A stretch of DNA of 64,000 bases, taken from NCBI GenBank assembly GCA_028015205.1, contig CM051515.1, positions 13,348,001 through 13,412,000 of the forward strand, given 5' to 3'. The first letter of the stretch is position 1, and the number at the start of each line of letters is the position of its first letter. The notes under the pieces were generated by a model that was not told where the DNA came from, searched no databases, and saw only the letters and a list, made by a program, of their open reading frames with translations. Position numbers and translations under genes: made by a program. The DNA comes from Mytilisepta virgata (taxonomy: Eukaryota > Mollusca > Bivalvia > Mytilida > Mytilidae). Below are positions 1 to 12,589 of this stretch, piece by piece.

Positions 1-1490
1 GTTGAATTCTTATTTTCGCCTAGTTAGAAATGAAACAAATTATATTTTCCGATGTAGAATAAATATGAATATTATGCCTAGCAAAATAGGAAATCCCCCC
101 ACACGTACACACACACACAATCAATCATCTACTCAACCCCTTATACTTTGCAAACATCAAACAGAGCCAAGCTTAAGTTTAAAGTAGTTGTGCGATAGAA
201 TACTCAATGCTATCGGTAATATTACTTATTATATTTCCATATAAGCTTCAAAACTGTGTCACACTTTTTTTGTATGCCTCAAGTTAGAAGATAATAGCGA
301 GTGGAGCGAGCGGTATAGGAGCTTATGCATTTTCTACATATGGGTCATTTAGAAAAGTCTTTGTTTGATGGGGGCAGCCATTATGCAATCCGAAGTGAAT
401 TTATTTGGCCATATTGTGAAACATACTAAGGCTAGAAAAAGTTTCGTTCGGCGGAAACGGAAGTTAGTAAAGTAAGGGAAATAATTTGCTTCAATTATAA
501 TTTTATAGTCAGAATCGTGATACCGGATGTGAGTTTCTGGAAAAGGCTACAGCTGCGCTCGCATCATTGGCCACGTCAACAACATATTATTATTGTTTTT
601 ACTGATTGGTACCAAACTTAATTTCATCTTTCATCAGACATATACGGTTAATCCAAAAACAGGGTCAAGAATTTGTAAAAGATATTCATTAGCGGTTAAC
701 CACTATAATAATTTATCGTTTAACCACTATTTTATTTTATTCTACTTACAACATCATAACTCACATTTTCGATTTTCTTTCATCATATAAGCGGTTTAGA
801 AATGCATAATTTCGGTGCTAAATTTATTTGGCAACATCTTATACCGACAACACGTCTTTTATTTAAACTTTATAACATAGATTTTTTTTAAGGATGCTCG
901 CTTGTCATGTTTTGGTCTTTTTGTCAGATTTCCGGAATCCTCGGGTTTTATCCATTTCTTAAAAATGATATTTTTTGCCCATGAACCCCCAATTTTTCTT
1001 TTATAATTCAATCACATACACCTTAAAATGGTATTTGACAAAATTTTATGAAATCCTTTTTATTTTTTCATACATCTTTGAGAGACTGAAGTTGTCAATG
1101 CAAAGACAATGAAAAATCCAGAGAAAACCCATTTCCTGCAAATTTTTAAAGCCTTATAGCTCTAAAATGAGCACATGGACCTATATTTTTTTCTTGCTTA
1201 TTTGTTTACTATTCATATGTTCTCTCAAACTAAAACACCTATTTCAAATCCTATTTATTTCCTATTAGACCAGCGATCATCCTTGATAGTCGATTTTTCA
1301 CAATACAACTTGTATTTAAATTCATAACTCATTTTTGAGACTTTTTAATTACTTTTATAAGTTAACAACTCCCAATATTGAGTTGAAAACACATACTTGT
1401 CGCTATGTGGAATATAATATGATACTTAATAAGAATGTATAACTCTTATTTGCGATTATAATAAACATAAGTTGTGGTATAATTGCAAAT
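1..1490. other. AT-rich intergenic sequence, no gene seen
   Basis: Open frames here are short and show no family features. A segment of about 55 bp at roughly 1,224-1,277 (ending CCAGCGATCATCCTT) recurs with few changes at about 10,312-10,366 inside intron 2 of the first VWA gene, so part of this stretch is an interspersed repeat. Confidence 0.6.
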
Positions 1491-1692
1491 GTTTATTTGT
1501 TTGTTTGTTTAGTTGGGGTTTTACGCCGTTTTCAGTACATTTGGCTATTTCGCAGCGGCCAGTTTTTATTGCTGGAGGAAACCGGAGTACCCGGAGAATA
1601 AGACCGACCTTCGGTAGGAAAATCGGAGTCAAACACACCAAGCCACAGTTGAGATTCAAACTCACAACCTCAGCAATAAGAGTTATAAAGCC
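1491..1692 (-). mobile_element. tRNA-derived SINE, copy 1
   Basis: Read on the minus strand, the right end carries a pol III B-box-like word (GTTTGAATCTC, here slightly decayed), followed by a conserved body and a CAAACAAACAAA-like tail at the left end. The same body occurs at 7,533, 19,526, 37,515 and 49,758, always in this orientation, with a decayed relative near 27,180. Short frames across it are repeat sequence, not genes. Confidence 0.8.
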
Positions 1693-1807
1693 TTAGTAGA
1701 AATCTTATTCCCTACATTGTAAAAAAAAATCGATTTGAACATCGGAAATTTGTTCTTCCTGTCGATTATATGAATTTCAAAGTTTTTTGAACTCAATGTT
1801 TTTCTCG

Positions 1808-2014
1808 TGCATTTCTATGTTACCGTCGGAGACGGTATTAAGAGTTGAATGGTGGGCAGTCTGCGGAATGAATGCTATCTTCTACCTGATTGGAAGATAA
1901 TACCGACTGAAGATGAATCGAGGACGTTGATTGGTTTTTAAAATTGAAACCTAGTAAATGTCTTCTAATCCCGAAAGGCATCGGATCTTGACTCTTTATT
2001 ATAGTACTTTCTTC
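1808..2014 (+). repeat. 207-bp direct repeat, left copy
   Basis: About 207 bp starting TGCATTTCTATGTTACCGTC and ending at ACTTTCTTCA. It is nearly identical to 5,883-6,090. The two copies bracket the nested inverted-repeat cluster at 2.08-5.68 kb. I see no coding potential and no pol III boxes. Confidence 0.85.
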
Positions 2015-2076
2015 AACAAAAATTCATAAAAATGAATTGCGAAGATCTAAACTTTTATCAAAGGTACCAGGGGCAT

Positions 2077-3044
2077 GGGGCCTGTTTAACGAAGGTGTCT
2101 TAGGACTAAGACGTGTCTAAAGACCATCTTAGGATACATCTTAGTCTTATGTCGGTTTATCGAACATGTCTTAAGTTCGGATACATCTTAGATTTCGTCC
2201 TAAACTTAGGACATCCAAATAGGTGTCTTAGGATGATCCTAAACTTGATTATGAATGAAAAAATGGCTGTCATGTTTTTATTTTCTCCCACAAAGAGAAC
2301 AATTTATCTAAAAACTTTTGTTTATAAAGTTCAAAGTCCAAAAAACAAAATTTCGGTGATTTTTTTCTATGTTGTATTTTTCAATTTTAACTTTATAAAC
2401 ATAAAAACATTTTCACACACCATTTAACAGTTTAAACAATTGCTGCCCGTGATTTCCCTTTGAAATCATCGAAACAACTGACGTTTTGAACTCATTGAAC
2501 TCGTCTCGCTTCAATCTTATAGTTATTTTTTCATTTGTTTATTTTCAATATTTTATAATAAATGGTATATGTATGTTATGTGTTAATATGATAACTTTTA
2601 TTCATAGTGTCTTTTCCGAGTTATATATGATTTTTAGTGAAGCAATTAAATGATAAACAATACTAAATATTATCTTTTTTGTTTAAATATTGTTGAAATC
2701 GAGTTCTGACTGCAGAAATGATGTAGAATTTAATCTTTTTCGTTTTTATATAATTAACGTCAACGCTTAAGACGTCCTAAGTAAAGTCAAGAAATACCAA
2801 ATGGATATTCGAAGGAGAGAAAAATCTTAACAACTGACAAACTCCGGAGAACAACGAAGACAGGACTAAAACAATACATGCACTACAATTAAAAACTAAA
2901 AACATATGAACAACATGGACCCCACCATGAGATAATGCTAAGATGGCTTTGATGAACGGCTTAGACGTGTCATAAGACAATCCTAAGATCATCGTAACTT
3001 CTGTCCTAAGACGATTTTAGGATATCTTCATTAAACAGGCCCCT
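2077..3044. mobile_element. Foldback (TIR) element E1
   Basis: The ends are inverted copies: GGGGCCTGTTTAACGAAG on the left and the complement of CTTCATTAAACAGGCCCC on the right. Both lead into subterminal runs of TCTTAGGA/TCCTAAGA words. The interior is AT-rich without a transposase frame, so it is non-autonomous. Its right end is directly joined to E2. Confidence 0.7.
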
Positions 3045-3703
3045 GGTTATCGAAGGTGTCTTAGGAATAGGATATATCTTATGATATTTAAGATAATAAA
3101 TCGGTCTCAGGAGATATCTTAGTACTAAGTCGGGTTATTGAAGATGTCTCAACTTAGGACATATCGCAAATTTTATTCTAACTTTTGGACGACAAAATAG
3201 GTGTCTTAAGACCATCCTTTGTTTTTGCCTTCAAATCGTTATAAACATATTGTTATTATCTATGTAATAATCAGTTCATATCATTTAATATATGTTTTCG
3301 TAATATCAGATCTCAGTTTTTTTTGTTTTTTTTTTTAGTACTTTTCATCTTAAATATTATGCACGTGTTTATAATGCGAGTTGGGATCATCTAATTTCAG
3401 CTAAATATATATAAACAAATTATTGAGTAGTAACTGTTGTTAAACCTCTCCATGATAATATAGGTAAACCACAATGTTCCAAAACATATTTCTTACAAAC
3501 TTTAAAATAAATATTGCATATTATCAAATTCAACTTTTTAAAACTATAATGTACCCATTAAGAACATCGCAATATAAGATAATCCTAGGATAGCTTTGAT
3601 TTACAGTCTCGGTCATCTCTTATGACAGTTCTAAGACAATCCTAAAATTTGTCATAAGACATATCTTAAGACCGATTTTAGGACAGCTTCGATAACCAGG
3701 GGC
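3039..3703. mobile_element. Foldback (TIR) element E2
   Basis: Left end GGCCCCTGGTTATCGAAG and right end CTTCGATAACCAGGGGCC are inverted copies. Subterminal sequence repeats the CTTAGGA/AAGACA words of E1. The element shares its terminal C/G run with E1 on the left and E3 on the right. Confidence 0.7.
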
Positions 3704-4376
3704 CAGGTTTTCGAAGATGTCTTATGACTACGACATATCGTAAGACGGTCTTACGACGTGTCGCAGTCATAAAATGTGTTTTCGAATGGGTCGCAACTTG
3801 TGACATGTCACAAAATTTGTCACAAAGTTACGACACCAAAGAAGTTGTCGTAAGATGATTTTATAATGATCGTATATGTTTAGAAGCACGAATAATTCGT
3901 TAAGCGGGAATCTGAATGTTCGAACCCTAGGAATTTCTTATTCATATCAAAATAGAGTAGACCGATAAACTTTTACAATGGTTTTATTGATCCATGTTAA
4001 TAGATTGTCACAATCCATAATTGATTTACATGTACATGCATGTTACACATGTACAGTAAACGTATATGCATTAATCATTTTTAAAAGGCTATTAAAATTA
4101 AAATTAATTTAAACGTTATTTTTTATTTATTTTTTCTTCTTTTAGTTACATGTACTTTTTTTTTAAATTAAATTGCATACTTTGTTAAACATTTAAACTT
4201 TCATTATTTGTCATTACTGACTTGCGATGGTCATACGAACGTCGTAACTATGATTGTCGTTGGATACCTTTGTTTTACATCATACGATTTGTCGTAAGAC
4301 CAGCATAACTTAGTCGCAAGTAATGTCATAAGATATGTCTTACGATCAATCTTACGATACTTTCGAAAACCTGGGG
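3699..4376. mobile_element. Foldback (TIR) element E3
   Basis: Left end GGGGCCAGGTTTTCGAAG is matched by CTTTCGAAAACCTGGGGC on the right. The body is nearly identical to E5 (4,887-5,563), including the middle around TTTTATTGATCCATGTTAAT. This suggests two recent insertions of one family or a local copy. Confidence 0.75.
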
Positions 4377-5683
4377 CAAGGGTCGGTTTCAAAAAGCTAT
4401 CCTAAGACCTGTCATAAGATATATTTTAGGACATATCATAGGGTCCTCTTATGACTATCCAGGGACATATCTTAGACCTCGTCTCGAGCTGTCTTAGGAC
4501 AATCTTATCAAAGATGTCAGAAACGTGCCGTAAGTTAAATATTAACATGATTTTATGAAAAAAAAACTAATATAAATTTAGTGTGTTTCATAAATATTGC
4601 TAAACGTATTGATGAATATTAACTAATTAAATAATTTGAAAAGGAAAAAATGAACTGCAATTATAAATAAAAATCTATTAATTAGACAGACAATATATAT
4701 ATGAAAATTTGAAATACAAAATGAAAAAAAGAATGAAATAATAACTGCATATTTTTAGTTGAGTTCAATTTGTTACTGTGTCGGTTATAAAAAGGTCAAA
4801 GGGTAAAATTGTGCATACTTGCTATAAATACAATTCCGTCAGCCTATAAAGACACAGTTATGATCCTAAGACCATCATAAGACACCGGGGCCAGGTTTTC
4901 GAAGATGTCTTATGACTACGACATATCTTAAGATGGTCTTACGACGTGTCGCAGTCATAAAATGTGTTTTCGAAAGGGTCGCAACTTGTGACAAGTCACA
5001 AAATTTGTCACAAACTTCCAACACCAAAGAAGGTGTCGTAAGATGGTCTTATAATGATCGTATATGTATAGAAGCACGAATAATTCGTTAATCGGGAATT
5101 TGAATGTTCGAACCCTAGCCATTTCTTATTCATATTAAAATAGAGTAGACCGATAAACTTTTACAATGGTTTTATTGATCCATGTTAATAGATTGTCACA
5201 TTCCATAATTGATTTACATGTGCATGCATGTTGCACATGTACAGTAAACGTATATGCATTAATCATTTTTAAAAGATTATTAAAATTAAAATTAATCAAA
5301 CGTTATTTTTTATTTATTTTTTCTTCTTTTAGTTACATGTGCTTTTTTAAATTAAATTGCATATTTTGTTAAATCATATAAAATTTCATTATTTGTCATT
5401 ACGGACTTGCGATTGTCAAACGATCGTCGTAACTATGATTGTCGTAGGATACCTTTGTTTTACATCATACGATAAGTCGTAAGACCATCATAACTTAGTC
5501 GCAAGTAATGTCATAAGATATGTCTTACGATCAATCTTACGATACTTTCGAAAACCTGGCCCCTGCCTTGTAGTCCTAACTTTATGACAAACTTTAACAG
5601 ATGTCCTAAGTTAGGACCACTTTGTGAAACCGACTTAGGACTAAGACCAAGACAATCCTAAGACAGCTTTGTGAAACTTGCCC
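4373..5683. mobile_element. Foldback element E4, interrupted by E5
   Basis: Left end GGGGCAAGGGTCGGTTTC, then AAAAAGCTATCCTAAGAC. The matching inverted end, CTTTGTGAAACTTGCCC, lies at about 5,667-5,683 beyond E5. The two halves of E4 together are about 635 bp, similar to E2 and E3. E4 is thus the older element and was split by E5. Confidence 0.65.
4887..5563. mobile_element. Foldback (TIR) element E5 nested in E4
   Basis: Ends GGGGCCAGGTTTTCGAAG and CTTTCGAAAACCTGGCCCC are inverted copies. The body is a near duplicate of E3. The 68-codon frame at 5,166-5,372 lies in this repeat; the equivalent stretch of E3 (about 3,979-4,185) has diverged, so I do not call it a gene. Confidence 0.75.
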
Positions 5684-5760
5684 AGACGCGCGTTTCGTCT
5701 ATACAAGAATCATGAGTGATGCTCGATATAAATATTTAAAAAGGCGAAATTATAAATCTA
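5681..5760 (+). repeat. CAGACGCGCGTTTCGTCTA repeat, copy 1
   Basis: Contains CAGACGCGCGTTTCGTCTA followed by a form of GACTCATCAGTGACGCTC. Other copies start near 8,832 and 18,041. It abuts the right end of foldback element E4. The unit carries no frame. Confidence 0.7.
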
Positions 5761-5882
5761 ACATCTTATTAATAAATTTTAACTTAAATATATGAGTTAA
5801 AAAATCGCAAATGTGATATATGAAGTTGTGATTAAGAATTCGTATTTTCCGTTTAATTTAGTTATATAATGAATCGAAATCA

Positions 5883-6090
5883 TGCATTTCTATGTTACCG
5901 TCAGAGACGGTATTAAGAGTTGAATGATGGACAGTCTGCGTAATGAATGCTATCTTCTACCTGATTGGAAGATAATACCGACTGAAGATGAATCGAGTAC
6001 GTTGATTGGTTTTTAAAATTGAAACCTAGTAAATGTCTTCTAATCCCGCAAGGCATCGGATCTTGACTCTTTATTTTAGTACTTTCTTCA
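5883..6090 (+). repeat. 207-bp direct repeat, right copy
   Basis: Nearly identical to 1,808-2,014, in the same orientation, with a few substitutions. See the left copy for its relation to the foldback cluster. Confidence 0.85.
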
Positions 6091-7532
6091 TTTCCACAAA
6101 ACCTGACTCTATTAACACGATTTCATTATTTCTAGACCAATAAAATGGTTGGAAGTACGTCGCTATATGTGTCTTTTATCTGCCGGAAACAGCCGAGTCC
6201 TCACGATAAATCAGTGATATCTAGTATGAAAACATATAAACTTTCATATATCCTATATCCACATATGCTCTTTACAAACAAATGACATACACATATAACA
6301 TGAACAAAGAATTTCATTCATCAAGAGCACCAAACATTTTCCATGAAGATATACAATATTAATATATTCTATATATATATAAATACTTTAAATAATGTAA
6401 ATACACACTTATCATTTAATTCTGCAAAGAGACGCTGGCTTTTTGGAAAAGCTAATACTTGTCGCAAATTGAATTAAAAAATCACAAATGTATGAACTTG
6501 TAACGCGAAATTGTATTTTGGGTTTAATATATTAATATAAATATATAAATGTAAAATTGATTTTTAAATTGAAATTATACATTTTTAAGTTGTTAATATG
6601 AGTAATGAAATCGTAAATGTAAGTTTAGAAATTATAAGGTAAATTATGTTTTGTCGGTATGCTATGTTCTAATGAATAAAGCATCGACATTCTAAGTTTT
6701 ACAGTCGTTAAATTGAGTTACTAAATCGCAAATGTGGGTTAAATTGGTGTAAGTATAAATTATAATTGATCCATAATATATAACAATTTGTTTGAATCAT
6801 AATATAGATTCTGCGATTATAAATAATCGTTATAAAACCGTTAATAAAAGTTAGATATTCGTTACATGGGAAAAGGAACCTTTATTGACTTTCAAATGAT
6901 TACTATATTAAAGCTTGTATTCGAAGAGGAAAATACAAATCCTCATTTATATAAAAGAAAATTGTTCCTCAAGTAGTTTTCCAAACGCAACTGCAAGATG
7001 GAGAATTGCTGGATACATTGTAGCTTTATTCGATAATTTCAGAATGAGAATTCCTGGATAGCTTGACACTGGTCATTTTGTCAAGTAAAAGGTGGCGTAA
7101 TATGTCGCATCGTATTAAATACAGGGTAGACATCGTATAGAAAATTTATAAATTGTGCGCAAAACACACAGTGAAGTGTTATACAAATAATAAATTATGC
7201 AATAGAAAGAAATATAGAAAAGGAAAAATTAGCATCCAAATCATATCGTATTATGTTACTTTGTAAATCATATAATCATTACCACCATTGCAGTTTATGA
7301 TTGAAATAGACAAGATACAGCGAAACAGGATTTGTCAACATTATATACTTAATCTTTCTAGAAAATACGTTGATTGAAATTTTCTCTTTTAATTTGTTTT
7401 AACGAAGATCGCGTGGATGAACGGTCCAAAATGTGCATACTATTTTATTTAAAAAATAGTTAATTAATTAATCGCCCTATACATTTTTTTATAATTTGTT
7501 TAATGAAAATGCACCCTGTATAAAATAATGTC
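6091..7532. other. AT-rich intergenic sequence, no gene seen
   Basis: AT-rich sequence with many TAAAT and ATATAT words. No frame, structured repeat or RNA gene could be supported. Confidence 0.55.
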
Positions 7533-7750
7533 TTGTTTGTTTGTTAAGTTGGGGTTTTACGCCGTTTTCAGCACATTTGGCTATTTCGCGGTGGCCAGTT
7601 TGTATTGGTGGAGGAAGTCGGAGTACCCCCAGAGAACCACCGACCTTCGGCAGCAAAATTGGCAATCCTTGTCAATTAAGATCGAATTTCGAACACACCC
7701 CGCAACAGGTGAGACTCGAACTCACAACCATCGAAGCCGCCAGGATAAAA
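7533..7750 (-). mobile_element. tRNA-derived SINE, copy 2
   Basis: A full copy in the same orientation as copy 1. The minus strand carries GTTCGAG near the right end (B-box region), the body with ACTCCGACTTCCTCCACC, and the CAAACAAACAAG end at the left. The overlapping open frames at 7,528-7,782 are SINE sequence. Confidence 0.8.
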
Positions 7751-8611
7751 TTTTAAAATTAGCATCAACTGTGTGTGATTAACACATTTTTTGTAATTAT
7801 GAATTCGTAAATGATAAAGTACAAATGAAGTAATTGTATTTTTAACAGGATGGCTGATCAGTACGCAAAACCTTGTCGAAAACGTGTAAAGATCAGCTGC
7901 TAATTTATAATAATTATAAAGGTTCTAGAAGGTTTTTAATTTCTATAATATAATGAGGGTTTGTACATATTTCACACAATGAATTTATGTTATTATGCAC
8001 TGTCAGACTTTGAGGGAAATAATATTTTGTGAAGCCTATAGATTTACATTTGCGCGTTTACAATGTCAACATTTTTTAATCCAGTTATGTCATTTTGACA
8101 AAAACTGAACTGTAGAGTAGATATTTTAACCACAGATTTGTCGATTACTTACAGCGTATTATTATTGCGCATATGTCATGTATGTATATCAACATCTTTT
8201 TCCGTATGTTTGTGTTTGTCGTTGTCTTTATGATTGTGAAACGTGACAACTTGCATGACCATAAAACAATGTTAACAATTAACTTTACATGTTTTATGAT
8301 CTAATGTTAACAAGGTCTGATATATTTTTCGTACATGTGTGAATACGCTTATTTGGAAATAAAAAATAATAGATGAGATCCATCCCCGATATATCTTGTG
8401 TATTCGCCATTGAAATAAACGACCTGGAAAAACTTTTTTTTCTATTACTTCGTAAGTTATTATTCATCGACCAATCCAAGATAATCAACATTCTATTCAT
8501 TGGCTAATTCCAGGTTCTGAGAAATCGGAAGAGAATAAAACTAAATTTTCTCGAATTTAAGTGAGGAAAATCGGATACAGATTTTTAAATTGTGCGATAT
8601 ACTAAGAAATC

Positions 8612-11031
8612 ATGGTTTGTCGTAATGGTCTTATAGTCTTAGTGCTTACTTTGATTAAAGTTCCCGGTGGAGTTTTTTCTTTTACGAAAGGTAAGAATGA
8701 CTACCTTTGAAATTTAAATTCAAGGGCTAAATAATGGCCAACATCATACCCCTCGTTCAAATTTTTTATCATAAAAATTATGGCTTTCTTATCTTAGTAT
8801 AAAAATCTAATCGAAGACATCAGGCTAAATTTTGCACACCAGACGTGCGTTTTGTCTATATAAGACTCATCAGTGACGCTCGGATCATAAAAGTAAAAAA
8901 CGCCAAAACAAATATAAAGTTGAAGAACACTGAGGACCAAAAATTCAAAAAGATTATCCCAACTACGGCTAAGGGAAATATCTATGCCTGAGGAAGAAAA
9001 TCCTTAGTATTTAGAAAATTTCATAGTTTTGTAAGCTGTAGATGTGGCTGTTCTCAATTTCCAGATAAATATAGCATGGATTTAAAATTGTTTTCAAATC
9101 AACATATTTAATCTAATAGATTTTCAAATCATATATAAAATAGTTAGTTTCGAATCTGAAATGCTTTGTTTTTAATAAACGGTATTATATTTTATCTATT
9201 ACATTGATTATTTTGTTATTTTATAATAAATATGAATTTCAGCGAAAAAACCTACGGTTCAAGCAACATCAAATCAAATCATCAACAGTTTTCTGGAAGG
9301 AAGTTTGAAACCAAGTCGTTTGTCTCCTAGGGAAATTGTAAAAAGAGCAGATTCGATTGATGCTTTCAGAGATTTATTGATAATCCTCGATTCGTCTCGT
9401 AGCCAAGGGAAACGTAACTTTGAAATCGTAAAACATCAAATAGGTGAACTTTTAAGTCTGATATGCCCGATACCAGATCCTTTCAATTCAAAAAGTCATT
9501 ATGGTTACCACCAAGTAGCACTTATTCAGTTTTCAAGTTTTGTGATTGAAGAATTTGATTTCGACGACAATAGAAACATAGCAGAGATCAAAGCTGCAAT
9601 AAAGTCAGTACCATATTTAGGTGGAATGAGATGTACCGGTGATGCCTTCTACAAAGCTATACAGATGTTTAATTCATCTAAAGGTAAGAATGATCATTTG
9701 ATCCGTTAAAAAGGGAGATAACCAACAGGAATATGCACAACGACATATACATAATGATCAGATATCAAGATGAGCAGAACAATTACGCCACATTTTGTAT
9801 GTGCATGTCCCAAACAGTATAGCATTGGTTGTTGTTTGTTGTTGTATATTGAAGTGGCCCAAAACGAAGTTTGGGAGACTTATTGTTTTTCCTCTGTTTA
9901 ATTCTTGCCAGTATCTTTCCGACCGATTTCTCTTAAAACCAAAAGAGGTTGAAATTTAATGTTTTATATCATTTTAGTATGGCACTTGTACGTGTGCATT
10001 CGACAATTTTTATTTCACCCGGGGGTCTTAGTCCTAGTCACTTTAAATATTACATGAAGGTAGATACATGGACCTAGGTATAAATGAAGAGTCAACATAG
10101 TTTATGTAAACAAGGGGCCCACTTGGTATTTTGGGGGCTAAAAAAGGGGGTGTGTGGGGTCAATATATAGGACATCTATGTTTTGCTTATCCAAGGCATA
10201 TAGGTTTGTTCATTTGTATTTATTAAATGAAACTCAAACAAGGGGCCCACATGGTAAATTTTTGAAAGACTCCAAATGGGAGAATTATTTTTTAAGGGGC
10301 TCTAAGTGGATCTAAAACATCTATTTCAAATCGTATTTATTTCCTATTAGACCCGCGATCATCCTTAACATAAGTCAGCCAGGCGACTTTTGTGTCTCGC
10401 CTCGTTCAGCTTTTGCTCACTGTTTAAGGTTTTACGCCGAACAATCTCTGGTGGACAGTTTTCTCTTTTGCAAACATACTTCATGTTTGTATTTAAAAAC
10501 CAGAACTATATTCATAAAACTTTTTTTTTATCTGTACATAATTGTTATCATTTTTTTTATTATTTATAAGGCTGTCATGCATGTGTTATACATGTTAAAA
10601 AGACATTTCTTTTCCGTTGTGTTTATCAAAAAGTTAGTTCAAGTTAGTTTATGGAATTCTGTAAATATTTTGTGTAGTGGTTTTCATTAAACAAACAAAG
10701 ATCAAACAAAAAATAGTGTTCATTTATCGTTTCAGGTATGCGCAAAGGTACCAAACATGAAGTTTTGATTCTAACTGATGGAACAGCAAACTGCGGAAAA
10801 CCTCTTTCAACAGTATTACCAGCATTACAAGCTAAAGCAACCGTATTTGCACTAGCTATTGGAAGCCTTTCGGCAAGTGCTAATACACAGCTGAAATCAT
10901 ATGTTAGTAAACCTACACCTGATCACTTATTTGCCATCGACAACTTTGGACAGCTGGAAAAACTAATACATTTATTAAAAGCACATATAAATATATCACC
11001 GTGTATCCCGTTTGATCTATCGAAGAAATAA
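8612..11031 (+). CDS. Secreted VWA-domain protein, tandem copy 1 (3 exons)
   Basis: Exons 8,612-8,690, 9,243-9,683 and 10,736-11,031; all introns are phase 1 with GTAAG donors and TTTCAG acceptors, giving 271 aa. Residues 1 to about 22 are a hydrophobic signal peptide (LIVLVLTL core). A linker of about 45 residues contains a dibasic KR at 60-61 that could be a processing site. A single VWA domain follows, from about residue 68 to the end. The metal-site residues are visible: DSSRS at 76-80, CTGDAF in the middle and LTDG with Asp188. VWA domains bind protein ligands through this metal site; the partner here is unknown. Extracellular or matrix location is inferred from the signal peptide. The Arg inside DSSRS replaces the usual Gly. 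Unlike copy 2 it has no TSP1-like segment. The start is the only Met before the hydrophobic stretch and aligns with copy 2. Confidence 0.85.
8832..8965 (+). repeat. CAGACGTGCGTTTTGTCTA repeat in intron 1
   Basis: A continuous copy of the repeat also seen at 5,681 and 18,041. It begins CCAGACGTGCG and runs through GACTCATCAGTGACGCTC to TTGAAGAACACTGAGGACC. It lies in intron 1 of the first VWA gene and serves as the uninterrupted reference for the split copy at 18.0-18.7 kb. Confidence 0.75.
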
Positions 11032-11076
11032 AAGCAGCAAAAAAGTTTACAACTAATGTTGTTTTTTGTTGTTGTC

Positions 11077-11082
11077 AATAAA
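11077..11082 (+). promoter_or_regulatory. Polyadenylation signal of VWA copy 1
   Basis: AATAAA lies 46 bases after the TAA stop of the first VWA gene, in a short T/G-rich 3' end. The position suits a very short 3' UTR. Confidence 0.55.
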
Positions 11083-11213
11083 CCCCATATTACAAAAAGT
11101 TTCCTTTTTTGATCGTAGTAATCTTTTTGTCAAATAAAGTACTAGTATGCATCTGCAGTTTTTGCACATGTTATGTGTGTGTTTTGTATAGTAGTGTAGT
11201 CCACAATATATTC

Positions 11214-11312
11214 AAAACGTAGTTATACATTCATACCGAAAACGTAGATAAACATTCACACGGAAAACGTAGATATGCATTCATACCGAAAACGTAGATA
11301 CATGGATATAGA
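11214..11312 (+). repeat. 25-bp tandem repeat, about four units
   Basis: AAAACGTAG recurs at 11,214, 11,239, 11,264 and 11,289, an exact 25-bp spacing, with unit interiors of the form ATACATTCATACCG. It lies just beyond the 3' end of the first VWA gene. Confidence 0.85.
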
Positions 11313-11939
11313 TTCATACTGGTTTGTACAACATGTACAAGTCAAATGATTATCCTAAGAGAGTTGCGAAAGATACGAAAGGGACAATCAAAATCACAAG
11401 TCGAACACAAGCCTAAAACTATATTAATATTACCTTTTTTCCACCTGGCCTAAAGTGTTATAGTGTCCCTAAATCTATTTTTTTTTAATTTAATCTTTTA
11501 AAGTCTTTTTGTGTACATTCAACTACCTAAATCATATTTACAACTCTGACAAAAAAAAACTTCGGAAAGTATCATTGAGACTTTTTGGAACGTTCCGATC
11601 GATCATTGTTCTTATATATGTTTCATAAGAGTGAGCATTGAATGTCGCTTACTTAAAGTCATTATAATCATAAATTTGAGGCAATAATTTTATTTATCAA
11701 ATCTCAGAAATCCAATGTGAAGACACTATTTAAGATAAGATACAAAAACTGAGGCAATCGCATAAACTCCCAAAAAAGCGCTACCGAGAATGTCGACAAG
11801 ATATGGATCATTGTTCTTATATATGTTTCATTATAATGAATTTGTCGATAATAATCAAATAAAAATTTTTTTAAAAATAATGATTTTTATCTTATTTATT
11901 AAATTATATCAATAATAACACAAAGATTTAGAAAAAAAG

Positions 11940-12240
11940 GGAAAGCCGAAACAGAGATTCGAACTATGTCTACAAGTGTTACTCTCAACTCATCCTAACC
12001 TTGCGGCTACCAACTTACACTATACAGATGTCGTTTTTAAATATACAAAGGCGAAAGCCCTACATGTATGCATGTATATATTGTACCGTTGTACATCATA
12101 TTGATATATGTAAAAACGACATTTTGATATCATCCGATTGGCAGCCGAGAGGTTTCGTCGATGTACTCTTGAACTATGACACATAATTTACTTTAAGGAA
12201 GGAGTTCGAACCCCAGTCAAGGCAAATAAATATTTGGAGA
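11940..12240. repeat. Two tRNA-like patches, possible SINE remnants
   Basis: Near 11,945-12,010 the minus strand reads GTTCGAATCTCTG (B-box-like), preceded by an A-box-like stretch. Near 12,140-12,225 the plus strand has GCCGAGAGGTT and later GTTCGAACCCC. Neither folds into a complete tRNA by eye, so I read them as SINE heads or tRNA relics. The frame at 12,001-12,186 across them is not supported as a gene. Confidence 0.35.
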
Positions 12241-12589
12241 AGTCAAAGCGACGTTTTTAAACTAATACCAGCTGTGAACAGAAATCAGTAAATGAGCCAA
12301 TTGAAACTTAATGAAATTAAGTAGACAAAAGGAATATAATTTGATGACTTCATTTTAGTGACGGATTAAAGAAGCGTTGAAGCGCTGACGTCACAGCAGT
12401 AGTTTAACAATTTGTGATGGTGACTGTAAAAGTTATGGTATTAATTTAAAAGACATAATGCTAAAAAATTAAAAATACTAAAAACTCTACTTAAAAAGAA
12501 ACTGATAGTATTATAAAAATATAAAATTGAAAATCTTCAAGAAAATAACAAGATATATTTATATAAATTTATAAAACTAGATCAGTCTG

